Below, piece after piece: positions 28,120 to 36,432 of a DNA stretch of 64,000 nucleotides (position 1 is its first letter; every line of letters starts with the position of its first letter). A program made the position numbers and the translations under genes. The DNA comes from Campylobacteraceae bacterium (GTDB lineage: Bacteria > Campylobacterota > Campylobacteria > Campylobacterales > Arcobacteraceae), in the NCBI GenBank assembly GCA_013373175.1, contig JABXII010000014.1, positions 171,328 through 235,327 of the forward strand, given 5' to 3'. Below the pieces are notes generated by a model. It ran no database searches and was not told where the DNA came from. It was given only the letters and a program-made list of their open reading frames with translations.

Positions 28120-28908
28120 CTAAATTATTTTAGAAAATTGCTTAAATAATGTTATAGTATTATCTACAGTCAATTTCTCGACCTTTTCTAAGGGCATGTC
28201 TAAAAGTTCTGCTACTTTTTCTGCCACAAAAGTCGTGTAATATGGTTCGTTTCTTTTTCCTCTGTGAGGATGAGGAGTTAAATATGGACAATCTGTTTCT
28301 AAGATAAGTTTTTCTAATGGAATTTTAGGTAATACTTCTACTAATTTTCTAGCATTTTTAAAAGTTAAAACCCCACCTATTCCAAAATAAAAATTATGCT
28401 TCGCTAATGGTAATAAATGCTCACTTGCATTAAAGCAATGTAATACACCACCCACTTCTTTTGCATTATACTCTTCTAAAATTATTCTTGAATCATTTGA
28501 AGCTTCTCTAATATGTACAATTAAAGGTTTATTTACTTTTTTTGCAAACTCAATTTGGTCTATAAATACTTCTTTTTGTAATTGTATATTCTGTTTTTTT
28601 TCAGTCTCATCTTCAGGAAGTCTAAAGTAGTCTAATCCACATTCACCTACTGCAATACATTTAGGATGAGAAATATACTCTTCTAAAACTTTTCTATCAT
28701 ATTGTTCTATATCATAAGGATGAACACCTGCTGAGAAGAAAACTTCATCATATTTTTCTGCTAATTTTTGAGCTCTAGGAAGGTCATTTAAGTCTGCACC
28801 AGGAATTAAAAAACCTTTAATTCCATTTTCAAGTGCACGAATTATTACTTCGTCAATATCATCGTAATACTGGCTATTGTCTAAGTGACAGTGAGAATCT
28901 ATTATTAT
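28120..28908 (-). CDS. tatD: TatD-family metal-dependent hydrolase/DNase with probable ATA start codon
   Basis: The 262-residue TIM-barrel nuclease has all expected metal ligands: N-terminal DSHCHLDN, GECGLDYF, LIVHIREA, VLHCFNA and LETDCPYLTPH. The frame is open from a TGA upstream, but it contains no ATG, GTG or TTG before codon 152 (GTG at 28455). The conserved N-terminus reads ATA ATA ATA GAT TCT CAC, so initiation at ATA 28908 gives M-I-I-D-S-H-C-H, exactly the family norm. That ATA overlaps the TAA stop of the preceding gene (ATAA). Starting at 28455 would delete half the active site. Gene identity is firm; the ATA start is an inference. Confidence 0.9.
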   Translation of the reverse strand: MIIDSHCHLDNSQYYDDIDEVIIRALENGIKGFLIPGADLNDLPRAQKLAEKYDEVFFSAGVHPYDIEQYDRKVLEEYISHPKCIAVGECGLDYFRLPEDETEKKQNIQLQKEVFIDQIEFAKKVNKPLIVHIREASNDSRIILEEYNAKEVGGVLHCFNASEHLLPLAKHNFYFGIGGVLTFKNARKLVEVLPKIPLEKLILETDCPYLTPHPHRGKRNEPYYTTFVAEKVAELLDMPLEKVEKLTVDNTITLFKQFSKII

Positions 28909-29210
28909 GAGAAATGCCTTTTTTCAATTAAGTTTAATAGTGAATTTAAATCTTGTAAGTCACTTCCTTTAATCCAAGAATCAATACCAAAATTTCTGAA
29001 TGCATCAAAATCACCCTCATCATCAACAATTGCAATTGAGATAAACTCTTCACCACAAGCATCATGTTTATTTTCTTCAAAATCAAATATAGTATCTATA
29101 TCTAAAATTGCTACTTGTGCATCTCCACTACAACCACTTTGAAAATGCTCAACTGTATGTTTACTATCAATTAATGACTCTTCAATTTCTCTAAATGTTA
29201 CGATTTTCAT
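28905..29210 (-). CDS. Small acidic protein of unknown function upstream of tatD
   Basis: The 101-residue protein is strongly acidic, with three Cys (two in SGCSGDA and KHDACGEE) and no signal peptide or membrane segment. I do not recognise the family. It heads the long minus-strand operon through tatD, mltD and rlpA, with its TAA overlapping the putative ATA start of tatD. The regular start, MKIVTFREIEESL, is preceded by a suitable AG-rich stretch. Confidence 0.7.
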   Translation of the reverse strand: MKIVTFREIEESLIDSKHTVEHFQSGCSGDAQVAILDIDTIFDFEENKHDACGEEFISIAIVDDEGDFDAFRNFGIDSWIKGSDLQDLNSLLNLIEKRHFS

Positions 29211-29285
29211 TGACTTACTCCAATTTACAATTTAATTCATTTTATCAAAAATAAAGTTAAACTTTTAAAATAAATTTTATAAATT

Positions 29286-30614
29286 TTATAAAATATACCG
29301 CGCTGTATCTTCATTATCTACAATATCTTCTAGTTTTTCTTCAACTAATTCTTTTGTAATAATAATTTTTTCACCTGCTTTTGTATCAGCTTCAAAAGAG
29401 ATATCTTCAATCACTTTTTCAATTACAGTATGAAGTCTTCTTGCTCCAATATCTTCTGTTTTTTCATTTGCACTTACAGAATATTTTGCAAAAGCATGAA
29501 TTGCTTCATCATCAAAATCTAATTCAACATCTTCAACAGCAAGTAATGCTTTATATTGTCTAAGTAGTGAATTTTTTGTATTTGTTAAAATTTGGTAAAG
29601 AGCATCTTCATTTAAGTTTTCTAACTCAACTCTTAATGGAAATCTTCCTTGTAATTCTGGAAGTAAATCACTTGGTTTAGAAACATGGAATGCTCCAGCA
29701 GCTATAAACAGAATATGGTCAGTTTTAATTTGACCAAACTTAGTATGAACTGAACTTCCCTCAACAATGGGTAGTAAATCCCTTTGAACACCCTCTTTTG
29801 ATGGGTCTTGGTTTTGTGCTTTTGAACCAGTAGCAATTTTATCAATCTCATCTAAGAAAATAATACCACCGTTTTCTGCTCTTTTGATTGCTTCAATTTT
29901 AATTGCTTCTTGGTCAAGAAGGTTTTCACTTGCAACATCTTTTAATAAAACTTTAGCATCTTTAATAGTTACTTCTTTTTTGATTTTCTCTTTATTAAGT
30001 CCACCAAGCATTTTATTTAAGCTTTCTTGCATAGAAGTCATATCCATAGGCATTGAAGAATCAATAATTTCTACATGAGCTTTTTTAGGAACTTCTATCT
30101 CAATCTTTTTATCATCAAGTTGTCCTGAAAGTAGTTTCTCTTCCATTTTATTATATGTTTTAATAAATGATTCTCTAGCACTATCAGTTGCAGTTTCAGG
30201 TAAAGGTGGAACTAATATTTCAATAATTTGTTTATTAATCTCTTCATCTATTTTATCTTTAATTTTTTCTTCAAACTCTTTTGTAACTAAATTGATTGAT
30301 TCAAAAACTAAATCTCTAACCATAGACTCAACATCTCTTCCTACAAAACCAACTTCTGTATATTTTGATGCTTCAACTTTAATAAATGGTAATCCCATCA
30401 TTTTAGAAAGTCTTCTAGCGATTTCTGTTTTACCTACACCAGTACTTCCAATCATTAGAATATTTTTTGGCATGATTTCTTCTTGAAGTTCTGGTTCAAC
30501 TTTCATTCTTCTATATCTATTTCTTAATGCCAATGCGATTGTTTTTTTAGCATTATTTTGACCAATTACATAATCATCTAAAAAATTAACAATCTCTTTA
30601 GGTGTCATATCCAT
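29286..30614 (-). CDS. hslU: ATP-dependent protease ATPase subunit HslU
   Basis: AAA+ unfoldase of the HslUV (ClpYQ) protease. The 442-residue protein starts MDMTPKEIVNFLDDYVIGQ and has Walker A GSTGVGKTEIARRL near 57, the pore motif region SKYTEVGFVGRDVES, Walker B IIFLDEIDKIA near 250 and sensor motif GARRLHT near 393. It follows hslV by 6 bases, forming a rplI-hslV-hslU operon. Confidence 0.97.
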   Translation of the reverse strand: MDMTPKEIVNFLDDYVIGQNNAKKTIALALRNRYRRMKVEPELQEEIMPKNILMIGSTGVGKTEIARRLSKMMGLPFIKVEASKYTEVGFVGRDVESMVRDLVFESINLVTKEFEEKIKDKIDEEINKQIIEILVPPLPETATDSARESFIKTYNKMEEKLLSGQLDDKKIEIEVPKKAHVEIIDSSMPMDMTSMQESLNKMLGGLNKEKIKKEVTIKDAKVLLKDVASENLLDQEAIKIEAIKRAENGGIIFLDEIDKIATGSKAQNQDPSKEGVQRDLLPIVEGSSVHTKFGQIKTDHILFIAAGAFHVSKPSDLLPELQGRFPLRVELENLNEDALYQILTNTKNSLLRQYKALLAVEDVELDFDDEAIHAFAKYSVSANEKTEDIGARRLHTVIEKVIEDISFEADTKAGEKIIITKELVEEKLEDIVDNEDTARYIL

Positions 30615-30620
30615 TATATA

Positions 30621-31157
30621 TTAATCCTCTATCTCTAATATTTTAATATTTTGATTTGTATATATACAAAGTTCCCCAGCAATCATTAATGATTCTTTTA
30701 CTAAATCAACTGGTTTAAGTTCTGAATGTTTTGCCAAAGCACGTGCTGCTGAAATTGCAAAATTTCCACCACTTCCAATTGAAGCAATACTTCCATCTTC
30801 TGGTTCAACAACATCACCTGTTCCTGAAAGAATAAAAATATGCTCTTTATTTAAAACAATCATCATCGCTTCTAATCTTCTTAAAACTTTATCTTTTCTC
30901 CACTCTTTAGAAAAAGCAACAACAGCTTTTAGTAAATCACCCTTTGTTGATTCTAAATGAGTTTCAAACATATCAAAAAGATTAAAGGCATCTGCAGTAC
31001 TACCTGCAAAACCTGCTAGTATTTGGTCTTTATATAGTCTTCTAATTTTTGTAGCATTACCTTTTAAAACTGTATTTCCAAAAGTAACCTGACCATCTCC
31101 ACCAATTACAGCTTGTCCTTGTCCTTTATATGCAAGTATCGTAGTTGCGTCAAACAC
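30621..31157 (-). CDS. hslV: ATP-dependent protease peptidase subunit HslV
   Basis: The 178-residue N-terminal-nucleophile threonine protease is the partner of HslU. The N-terminus is [12 protein letters not shown], so a four-residue propeptide is removed to expose the catalytic Thr; [10 protein letters not shown] and SIGSGGNFA are standard. The start is GTG 31157, overlapping the rplI stop by one base (TAGTG). Not to be confused with a 20S proteasome subunit: length and N-terminus are HslV. Confidence 0.97.
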   Translation of the reverse strand: MFDATTILAYKGQGQAVIGGDGQVTFGNTVLKGNATKIRRLYKDQILAGFAGSTADAFNLFDMFETHLESTKGDLLKAVVAFSKEWRKDKVLRRLEAMMIVLNKEHIFILSGTGDVVEPEDGSIASIGSGGNFAISAARALAKHSELKPVDLVKESLMIAGELCIYTNQNIKILEIED

Positions 31158-31606
31158 TATTGAACTCCTATAATATCCACTTTTAAAGTAGCATGAATTC
31201 CATGACCTAATTTACAATCAACTTCAAAAATACCTTCTGCTTTGATTTTTGATTTAAGTGTTAATGCTTTTTTGTCAAGTTCTATATCAAATTGAGTTTT
31301 TAACTCTTCACTAATCTCTTTATTAGTAACAGAACCAATTAAATGTCCATTTGCACCAACTTTATGTTTAATAGTTAATTTTGTAGAGTTTAATTTCTCA
31401 GAAAGCTCATTTGCCTGTGCAATTTCTTGGGCTTCAATCTCAGCAAGTTTTCTTTGTTGCGCTTTGTATTTATTAAGAACTTCGTTTGTAGCAAGAAGAG
31501 CAAGACCTTTTCCAATTAAAAAATTCTTACCATATCCGTCTTTAACTTCAACTACATCACCTTCTTTTCCAGTTCCCTTAACATCTTTTAATAATAATAC
31601 TTTCAT
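31157..31606 (-). CDS. rplI: 50S ribosomal protein L9
   Basis: The 149-residue 50S protein binds 23S rRNA near the L1 stalk. The signature [20 protein letters not shown] and [13 protein letters not shown] are in the N-domain, a central helix follows (about 40-75), and the C-domain has [12 protein letters not shown]. The usual neighbours rpsF and rpsR are absent; here it is linked to hslVU by a 1-base overlap. Confidence 0.97.
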   Translation of the reverse strand: MKVLLLKDVKGTGKEGDVVEVKDGYGKNFLIGKGLALLATNEVLNKYKAQQRKLAEIEAQEIAQANELSEKLNSTKLTIKHKVGANGHLIGSVTNKEISEELKTQFDIELDKKALTLKSKIKAEGIFEVDCKLGHGIHATLKVDIIGVQ

Positions 31607-31767
31607 AATTTCTCCATTTTCAAAAAGTGGAATATTTTACTATAAAGTATTTGAAGTAAGAATTAATAAGAATAGTTCTTTGAAATAACATAAAATTAAC
31701 ATAATAGCATTAACATAGCATTTATCTTTGTAATTTTTACAAAAATAAATTCATAAAAGGAAAAAAT

Positions 31768-33108
31768 ATGGAACAAATAGGAATGTTTCCTCTTTTTTAT
31801 TTTCCAGAAATAGGTTCTGCTTGGATAATGGGAATAACAGGAACAATTCATATTCTTGCTTCACATACTTCAGTTGGTGCTGCTTTATTATTTGCTTTTT
31901 TAGCACACAAAGCATATAAAGAAGATAGAACTGATTTATATGAGTATATGAAAAAATATGGAATGTTTTTATTAATATTCTCATATGTAGTTGGTTCTAT
32001 TACTGGACCTGGTATATGGTATACAGCAACAGCTGCTAGTCCTAGAGGTATTAGTGCACTTATACATAACTTTGTATGGGTTTGGGCAACGGAATGGGTA
32101 TTCTTTGTTTTTGAAGTTGTAGGTGTATTTGCCCTTGTTTACTTTATCAATAAAATAGATAGGAAAACACACTTGAAGCTAACCTATTCATTTGCATTAG
32201 CTTCAGTTGGAACGCTATTTTTAATTATTGGGATTATTAGTTTTATGATGTGGCCAGGGAATGATGCCTTTTATCAAACAGGTTCAGTTAGTGATGCTTT
32301 CTTTGGACTAACAACTTTCCCTCATCTTTTTCTTAGAGTAGGTTTTATGATAATGATGTCTGGTGTTATTGGAATGATTATTGCCTCTGCTTTAAGTAAT
32401 AAGGAACTAAAAATTGAACTAATTCGAAAAATGGGTGTAATTAGTTTTATAGGTGGATTTATTACTTTAATCTCTTTTATGTGGTACATGACAACTCTTC
32501 CAGATAATGCAAAAATTCTACTTGAAATATATATGGCTGATATGATTAGAGACAAAGTCATATTAATAGTAGTATTCTCTATATATTTTGCAATAGCAAT
32601 CTTTAAACCCTTGTTTATCAATAGAGCTTTTGCAATAACAATGCTTTTTGTGGTTGCAATCTTTGGATTATGGCCAGGAGAAAAATTAAGAGAAAGTATT
32701 AGAAAACCATATGTTGTTGGACAATATGTTTACAGTAATCAAATTATGGGAAGAGAAGTTCCTGGTAAAAATATCAAAAATGAAGTCGAGATTATTGCTA
32801 AACATGGATTACTTAAAACAAATGTATGGATTCCTGAAAGACTAAAAACAATTACTGAAACCAACAAACTTGAGGTTGGTAAACTTTTAACAAAAATCGC
32901 GTGTTCAAATTGTCACTCTTTAGAAAAGACTGGAAAGTTTAGACCTTTATTGGACAAGTTTAAAGGACAAGATAAAGATATGATTAAATCATTTTTAGAA
33001 TATTCTTTAGCTACAGGGGCAATTCCATATATGCCAAGAATTGATTTACCTGATGAAGAGTTTGATGCAATTGCAACATGGATTGCAAATCAGAATAAGG
33101 AGAACTAA
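31768..33108 (+). CDS. Cytochrome bd-like oxidase subunit I with fused C-terminal c-type cytochrome domain
   Basis: The 446-residue protein has about eight to nine membrane helices that resemble CydA in the N-terminal half (TIHILASHTSVGAAL, ITGPGIWYTATAASPRG, EWVFFVFEVVG, PHLFLRVGFMIM). A periplasmic haem c domain follows, with C379-S-N-C382-H383 and a likely distal Met in IPYMPRIDLPDEEF. I do not see the Q-loop of quinol-oxidising CydA. Together these suggest electrons enter through haem c, not quinol. AAAGGA precedes the ATG and it shares one base with the next gene. Membrane-bound respiratory role is inferred; the actual reaction, probably O2 reduction, is unproven. Confidence 0.8.
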   Translation: MEQIGMFPLFYFPEIGSAWIMGITGTIHILASHTSVGAALLFAFLAHKAYKEDRTDLYEYMKKYGMFLLIFSYVVGSITGPGIWYTATAASPRGISALIHNFVWVWATEWVFFVFEVVGVFALVYFINKIDRKTHLKLTYSFALASVGTLFLIIGIISFMMWPGNDAFYQTGSVSDAFFGLTTFPHLFLRVGFMIMMSGVIGMIIASALSNKELKIELIRKMGVISFIGGFITLISFMWYMTTLPDNAKILLEIYMADMIRDKVILIVVFSIYFAIAIFKPLFINRAFAITMLFVVAIFGLWPGEKLRESIRKPYVVGQYVYSNQIMGREVPGKNIKNEVEIIAKHGLLKTNVWIPERLKTITETNKLEVGKLLTKIACSNCHSLEKTGKFRPLLDKFKGQDKDMIKSFLEYSLATGAIPYMPRIDLPDEEFDAIATWIANQNKEN

Positions 33109-34301
33109 TGAATGCTGATATATTAAACCTATTAAGAGATCCTGCGGGTGTTCCCTTTTATCCTATTGTTTTTCAAGGATTGTATATACTAACTTGGGCT
33201 TTGCATGCTCTATTTGTATTCTTATCAATTGGGAGTCTTGGTTTATCTCTTTATGGAACATACAAACAAAAAGAAGATGAAACATGGAAAGTAATAACTC
33301 CACATCTAATTCAAACTGGGAAATTAAGTGTTTCTTTATTAATTGTTTTAGGAGTTGCTCCTTTATTGTTTACTCAAGTGATATATGACCCTAACTGGTA
33401 CACAATCAATACCTTATCTGGACTTTGGGTAGTAATCTTCATATACACTTTATTAGTAGGATACAGTATGTATTATTGGTATTATTATGCCAATAAAAAA
33501 GGTTCTTCTTCTAGTAAACTTATTGGTGTTATATCTTTTTGCCTTTTAGTTTTTGCAGGTTTATTGATGCATGTATTTTCTGTTCAATCAATCCAGCCTG
33601 AAAAATGGATGCAATGGTATGCTCCAAATGGTGTTGTAGATACATCAGGATTAACTTTTAATCCAGAAACTATAAGATTCTTATTTTTAATGAGTTTAAG
33701 TATTCCTGCTATTGGTCTATTTTTACAAAACTATAGTGACTTTTTGCAATCTACTAAAAAACTATCTATAGAGTTATTAGAAAGAGTAAAAAACCTTGGA
33801 AGAAAAATTTCTACTTTTGGTTTTTTTATAAATTTAGTTTTATTTTTAGCTTGGACTTTTCAAATAAATAAAATGGCAGATATTTATACTATTTTAATTG
33901 TAGTTTTTACTGTTATTATGCTTTTCATTTCAAATAAAATGAACAATAGTTATTTCTCTTCTATTTTGTTTATAGTTTTTCTTTTAGCCATATCTGGTTT
34001 TAGAGAATATCTAAGATTTAATATTATGAATAACTTAGGATACAACGTATATGATTATCCTTTAAACATTGAATGGGCATCTGTTAGTATGTTTATTCTT
34101 ACTTTCCTTTCATTAGGAGGAGTAGGAGTGACTTTTATTGGTACGATGGCTTGGAAAGTAGGAAAAAGTGATGGTTACTTTGATGCTTCAAAAGATAAAG
34201 CTGTAACATTTATGGCAAACTCTTTACTTTGGATTTTGTCATCTTGGTGTGTAGTATATTTTGCTTGGGGATTTTTTGTTTTATTCAAAAACTCATTGTA
34301 A
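33108..34301 (+). CDS. Integral membrane partner subunit of the bd-like oxidase
   Basis: The 397-residue protein has about ten hydrophobic helices and no obvious soluble domain. Candidate haem-ligand His residues are in ILTWALHALFVF and GLLMHVFSVQS. Its start shares one base with the oxidase subunit I stop (TAATG), so 1:1 coupled synthesis is likely. It should be the second subunit of the complex, but it does not show recognisable CydB sequence to me and may be a diverged relative of subunit I. A strong bidirectional hairpin lies just downstream. Confidence 0.7.
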   Translation: MNADILNLLRDPAGVPFYPIVFQGLYILTWALHALFVFLSIGSLGLSLYGTYKQKEDETWKVITPHLIQTGKLSVSLLIVLGVAPLLFTQVIYDPNWYTINTLSGLWVVIFIYTLLVGYSMYYWYYYANKKGSSSSKLIGVISFCLLVFAGLLMHVFSVQSIQPEKWMQWYAPNGVVDTSGLTFNPETIRFLFLMSLSIPAIGLFLQNYSDFLQSTKKLSIELLERVKNLGRKISTFGFFINLVLFLAWTFQINKMADIYTILIVVFTVIMLFISNKMNNSYFSSILFIVFLLAISGFREYLRFNIMNNLGYNVYDYPLNIEWASVSMFILTFLSLGGVGVTFIGTMAWKVGKSDGYFDASKDKAVTFMANSLLWILSSWCVVYFAWGFFVLFKNSL

Positions 34302-34304
34302 TAA

Positions 34305-34334
34305 AAAAGGAAGAGTATTAGCACTCTTCCTTTT
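34305..34334. terminator. Bidirectional terminator between oxidase operon and response regulator
   Basis: AAAAGGAAGAGT (34305-34316) pairs with ACTCTTCCTTTT (34323-34334) over 12 bp with a 6-base loop. The right arm ends in a T run for plus-strand transcription and the left arm gives a T run on the minus strand. It therefore ends both the oxidase operon and the response-regulator gene, whose stop codon it overlaps. Confidence 0.85.
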
Positions 34335-35004
34335 ATAGTTTTATATTTATTTTATATCCATTAGTTCTGTTTGAAGTTATTATATCATTACCAAAGAGTT
34401 GTCTAATTTTATGAATATGAAATCTTATTGCAGCATTTTTAGATTTACTATTTGCAGGATAAACACCTGTTTCTAAACTTTCTGAAGATACAAAAAAACC
34501 TCTAAATTTTAGTAAGTAATCAATTATCATCAAAGGTTTTTCACTTAAATAAATTTCATGTTTATCTTTAAAGATTCTTTTATTGAAAATATCATATTCA
34601 ATATTTTTTCTTAAAAGAACGGTATCTGTGTAAACATTAAATTGTCTTCTTATTAATGCTTTTATTCTTAATATTATCTCTTTTTCATCGGCAATATTTT
34701 TAATAACACATTCATCACATCCATATAAGAAAGAACGTTTTGTAGTATTTGGAATTGAGGTAATTACCATTTTTAAAGTTAAATCCTCAAAATCATTTAA
34801 GGCTTTCATTAAATCAAATCGAAGTATTGAGTTTTCATTTATACCAATTAGATATAAATCATAATGTTTTTCATAAATGCTATCTAAAAATTCATTGTCA
34901 TCTTTACATATTTCTATATCAAAACCATTTTCTTCTAGTACTTTTATTATTTGAGGATTAGAACTATCTTCATTTTCTAAAACCAAAATTTTTAATGCAC
35001 TCAA
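34333..35004 (-). CDS. OmpR-type response regulator with degenerate receiver domain
   Basis: The 223-residue protein has a receiver-like domain (1-115) and a winged-helix DNA-binding domain (about 130-223, AAIRFHIHKIRQLFG then TNRTNGYKINIKL). Acidic-pocket residues survive in LVLENED and the conserved Lys in ECVIKN. The phosphoacceptor Asp position reads YLIGINENS, with Gly where Asp is expected, so ordinary phosphorylation is unlikely. I choose TTG 35004 because GGAG lies 6 bases upstream; a TTG four codons earlier overlaps that GGAG. It is transcribed towards the oxidase operon and no kinase is adjacent. Confidence 0.82.
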   Translation of the reverse strand: MSALKILVLENEDSSNPQIIKVLEENGFDIEICKDDNEFLDSIYEKHYDLYLIGINENSILRFDLMKALNDFEDLTLKMVITSIPNTTKRSFLYGCDECVIKNIADEKEIILRIKALIRRQFNVYTDTVLLRKNIEYDIFNKRIFKDKHEIYLSEKPLMIIDYLLKFRGFFVSSESLETGVYPANSKSKNAAIRFHIHKIRQLFGNDIITSNRTNGYKINIKL

Positions 35005-35076
35005 TTTATTCTCCAAATAGTTAATAAAAAAGTATTTTAATATTAGTCTATTAATTATTTGTTAGATTATTAAAAA

Positions 35077-35676
35077 TTATGCGTAAATTGAAAAAGAGTT
35101 ATAGTTATTTGAATCACTTAGTACTTGACTTAATGAATTTTGAACTATATTTTGTGTTTGAGTTTGTGTTAAAGAAGAACTTTGAGAGCTTAGATTTTCA
35201 ATCATCTGTTTTACAGAATCTTTTGTATCATCTTTTAAAGCTGCAATTTTACTTGCAAAGTCTTCAACTTGTTCTTTTGAAAAAGATGGAGTTTCATTAT
35301 TGTCATCATTTTCTAAAAGTAAGTCTTTTAATGCAATATTTAAAGCTTCCTCTTCTTTTTTAAATTCATCTAAAGAGTTAGATTGGTTTGAAGCTTGAAC
35401 ACTTTGTGGTAAAACACTTGCAAGTTGTCCTATTTGTTGAGCATCAAAACCTAAACTATCCATAAAGTTATTTAACTGTCTAGATGGTTGTATGTTAGCT
35501 TCATCAAAAGCTTGCGTGATTTCTACCGCGTCTTGATTTGAAAGATTTGAAGAATCATAATTAGATAATACAGAACGAACAGTACTATATTCATCAGAAG
35601 TTAATCCAGAGATAACATCATTAACACCATAACTTGGCATTGATAAATTTGATACTGAAGAAACAGAATTAATCAT
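35077..35676 (-). CDS. Ser/Gln/Asn-rich protein of unknown function
   Basis: The 199-residue protein is rich in Ser, Gln, Asn and Asp and low in aromatic residues, with no signal peptide or Cys. It begins MINSVSSVSNLSMPSYGV. Composition resembles flagellar axial or export-related proteins, but I recognise no domain. It has a perfect sigma-70 promoter (35703-35731) and AAAGGGAAAAG before the ATG, so it should be well expressed. The CBS-protein gene upstream is on the same strand. Confidence 0.65.
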   Translation of the reverse strand: MINSVSSVSNLSMPSYGVNDVISGLTSDEYSTVRSVLSNYDSSNLSNQDAVEITQAFDEANIQPSRQLNNFMDSLGFDAQQIGQLASVLPQSVQASNQSNSLDEFKKEEEALNIALKDLLLENDDNNETPSFSKEQVEDFASKIAALKDDTKDSVKQMIENLSSQSSSLTQTQTQNIVQNSLSQVLSDSNNYNSFSIYA

Positions 35677-35702
35677 CTTTTCCCTTTCATTTATTTTCTT
35701 TA

Positions 35703-35731
35703 ATTATAAGAAATATTTGAAATTTTGTCAA
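35703..35731 (-). promoter_or_regulatory. Consensus sigma-70 promoter
   Basis: On the minus strand TTGACA (35731-35726) and TATAAT (35708-35703) are both perfect consensus hexamers with the optimal 17-base spacer. It points to the gene starting at 35676, 27 bases past the -10. Consensus -35 boxes are uncommon in Campylobacterota, which makes this stand out. Confidence 0.75.
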
Positions 35732-35745
35732 TCTAGAATTAGATT

Positions 35746-36408
35746 TTAACCCCAAATTTGTAAAGGAGGAGTATTTGCAACTGCTCTTAAAATATTTGCT
35801 CTTGAAACAATTCCCTTAGTGATATCATTTTCATCTACTACAGGAATTGCTGTTAATGAAAAGTCAACCATTACTTTTGCAACTCTTCTAATATCAGTTA
35901 GAGGATGAGCTGTAATAACTTCTCTTAATTCTATATTCTCTAATGTCTTTTGTGCATTATGTTCTGCATATTCCAAATCATTAAAAATATAATCTAAAAG
36001 TACTTTGTGAGTTACCATTCCAAGAATCTTATTGTTTTCTGGATTTAAAATAGGAATTTGTCTTATTTCATTTTCTTCCATAATTTCATATGCTTCACTT
36101 ACTGTATTATTAGTATTTAATGTAATAACATCTGTTCTCATCAAATCACTAATATGGAAGATGGGTTCTTTAGTGTCAATGTTTGCAATCTCTTTGTATG
36201 TATTTGCTGCATCTTTTTCTAAAAGTTGTTCAAAGGAGTTTTTATTTTCTCCTTGACCCTTATTTCTTTCTTTAATACTGTGATCTTTTGGTAATCCCTC
36301 TTCTGTATTATTTCTTGCCTCAGATACTGATTCAACATTAGACATAGAATAAAGATTATCAATAGTACTTCTAAAGTTTAAGCCACCCTTATTATAAATT
36401 GCAAACAT
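35746..36408 (-). CDS. CBS-domain pair protein with unstructured N-terminal region
   Basis: The 220-residue protein has a Glu/Asn/Lys-rich N-terminal region of about 90 residues without clear fold. Two CBS domains follow (about 98-150 and 160-215; MRTDVITLNTNNTVSEAYEI and VITAHPLTDIRRVAKVM). CBS pairs bind adenosyl ligands (AMP, ATP, SAM) and regulate a partner, here unidentified. It lies 24 bases after the recombinase-like gene and is likely co-transcribed with it. CBS assignment is firm; role unknown. Confidence 0.82.
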   Translation of the reverse strand: MFAIYNKGGLNFRSTIDNLYSMSNVESVSEARNNTEEGLPKDHSIKERNKGQGENKNSFEQLLEKDAANTYKEIANIDTKEPIFHISDLMRTDVITLNTNNTVSEAYEIMEENEIRQIPILNPENNKILGMVTHKVLLDYIFNDLEYAEHNAQKTLENIELREVITAHPLTDIRRVAKVMVDFSLTAIPVVDENDITKGIVSRANILRAVANTPPLQIWG

Positions 36409-36432
36409 ATCACTCTTCTTTCAACTTCCTAA

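Noticed and set aside
28120..28455. A 111-codon frame starting at GTG 28455 as a truncated TatD
   Set aside because: The same frame is open and conserved for a further 151 codons upstream, including metal-binding residues. The gene is full length; only a canonical start is missing.
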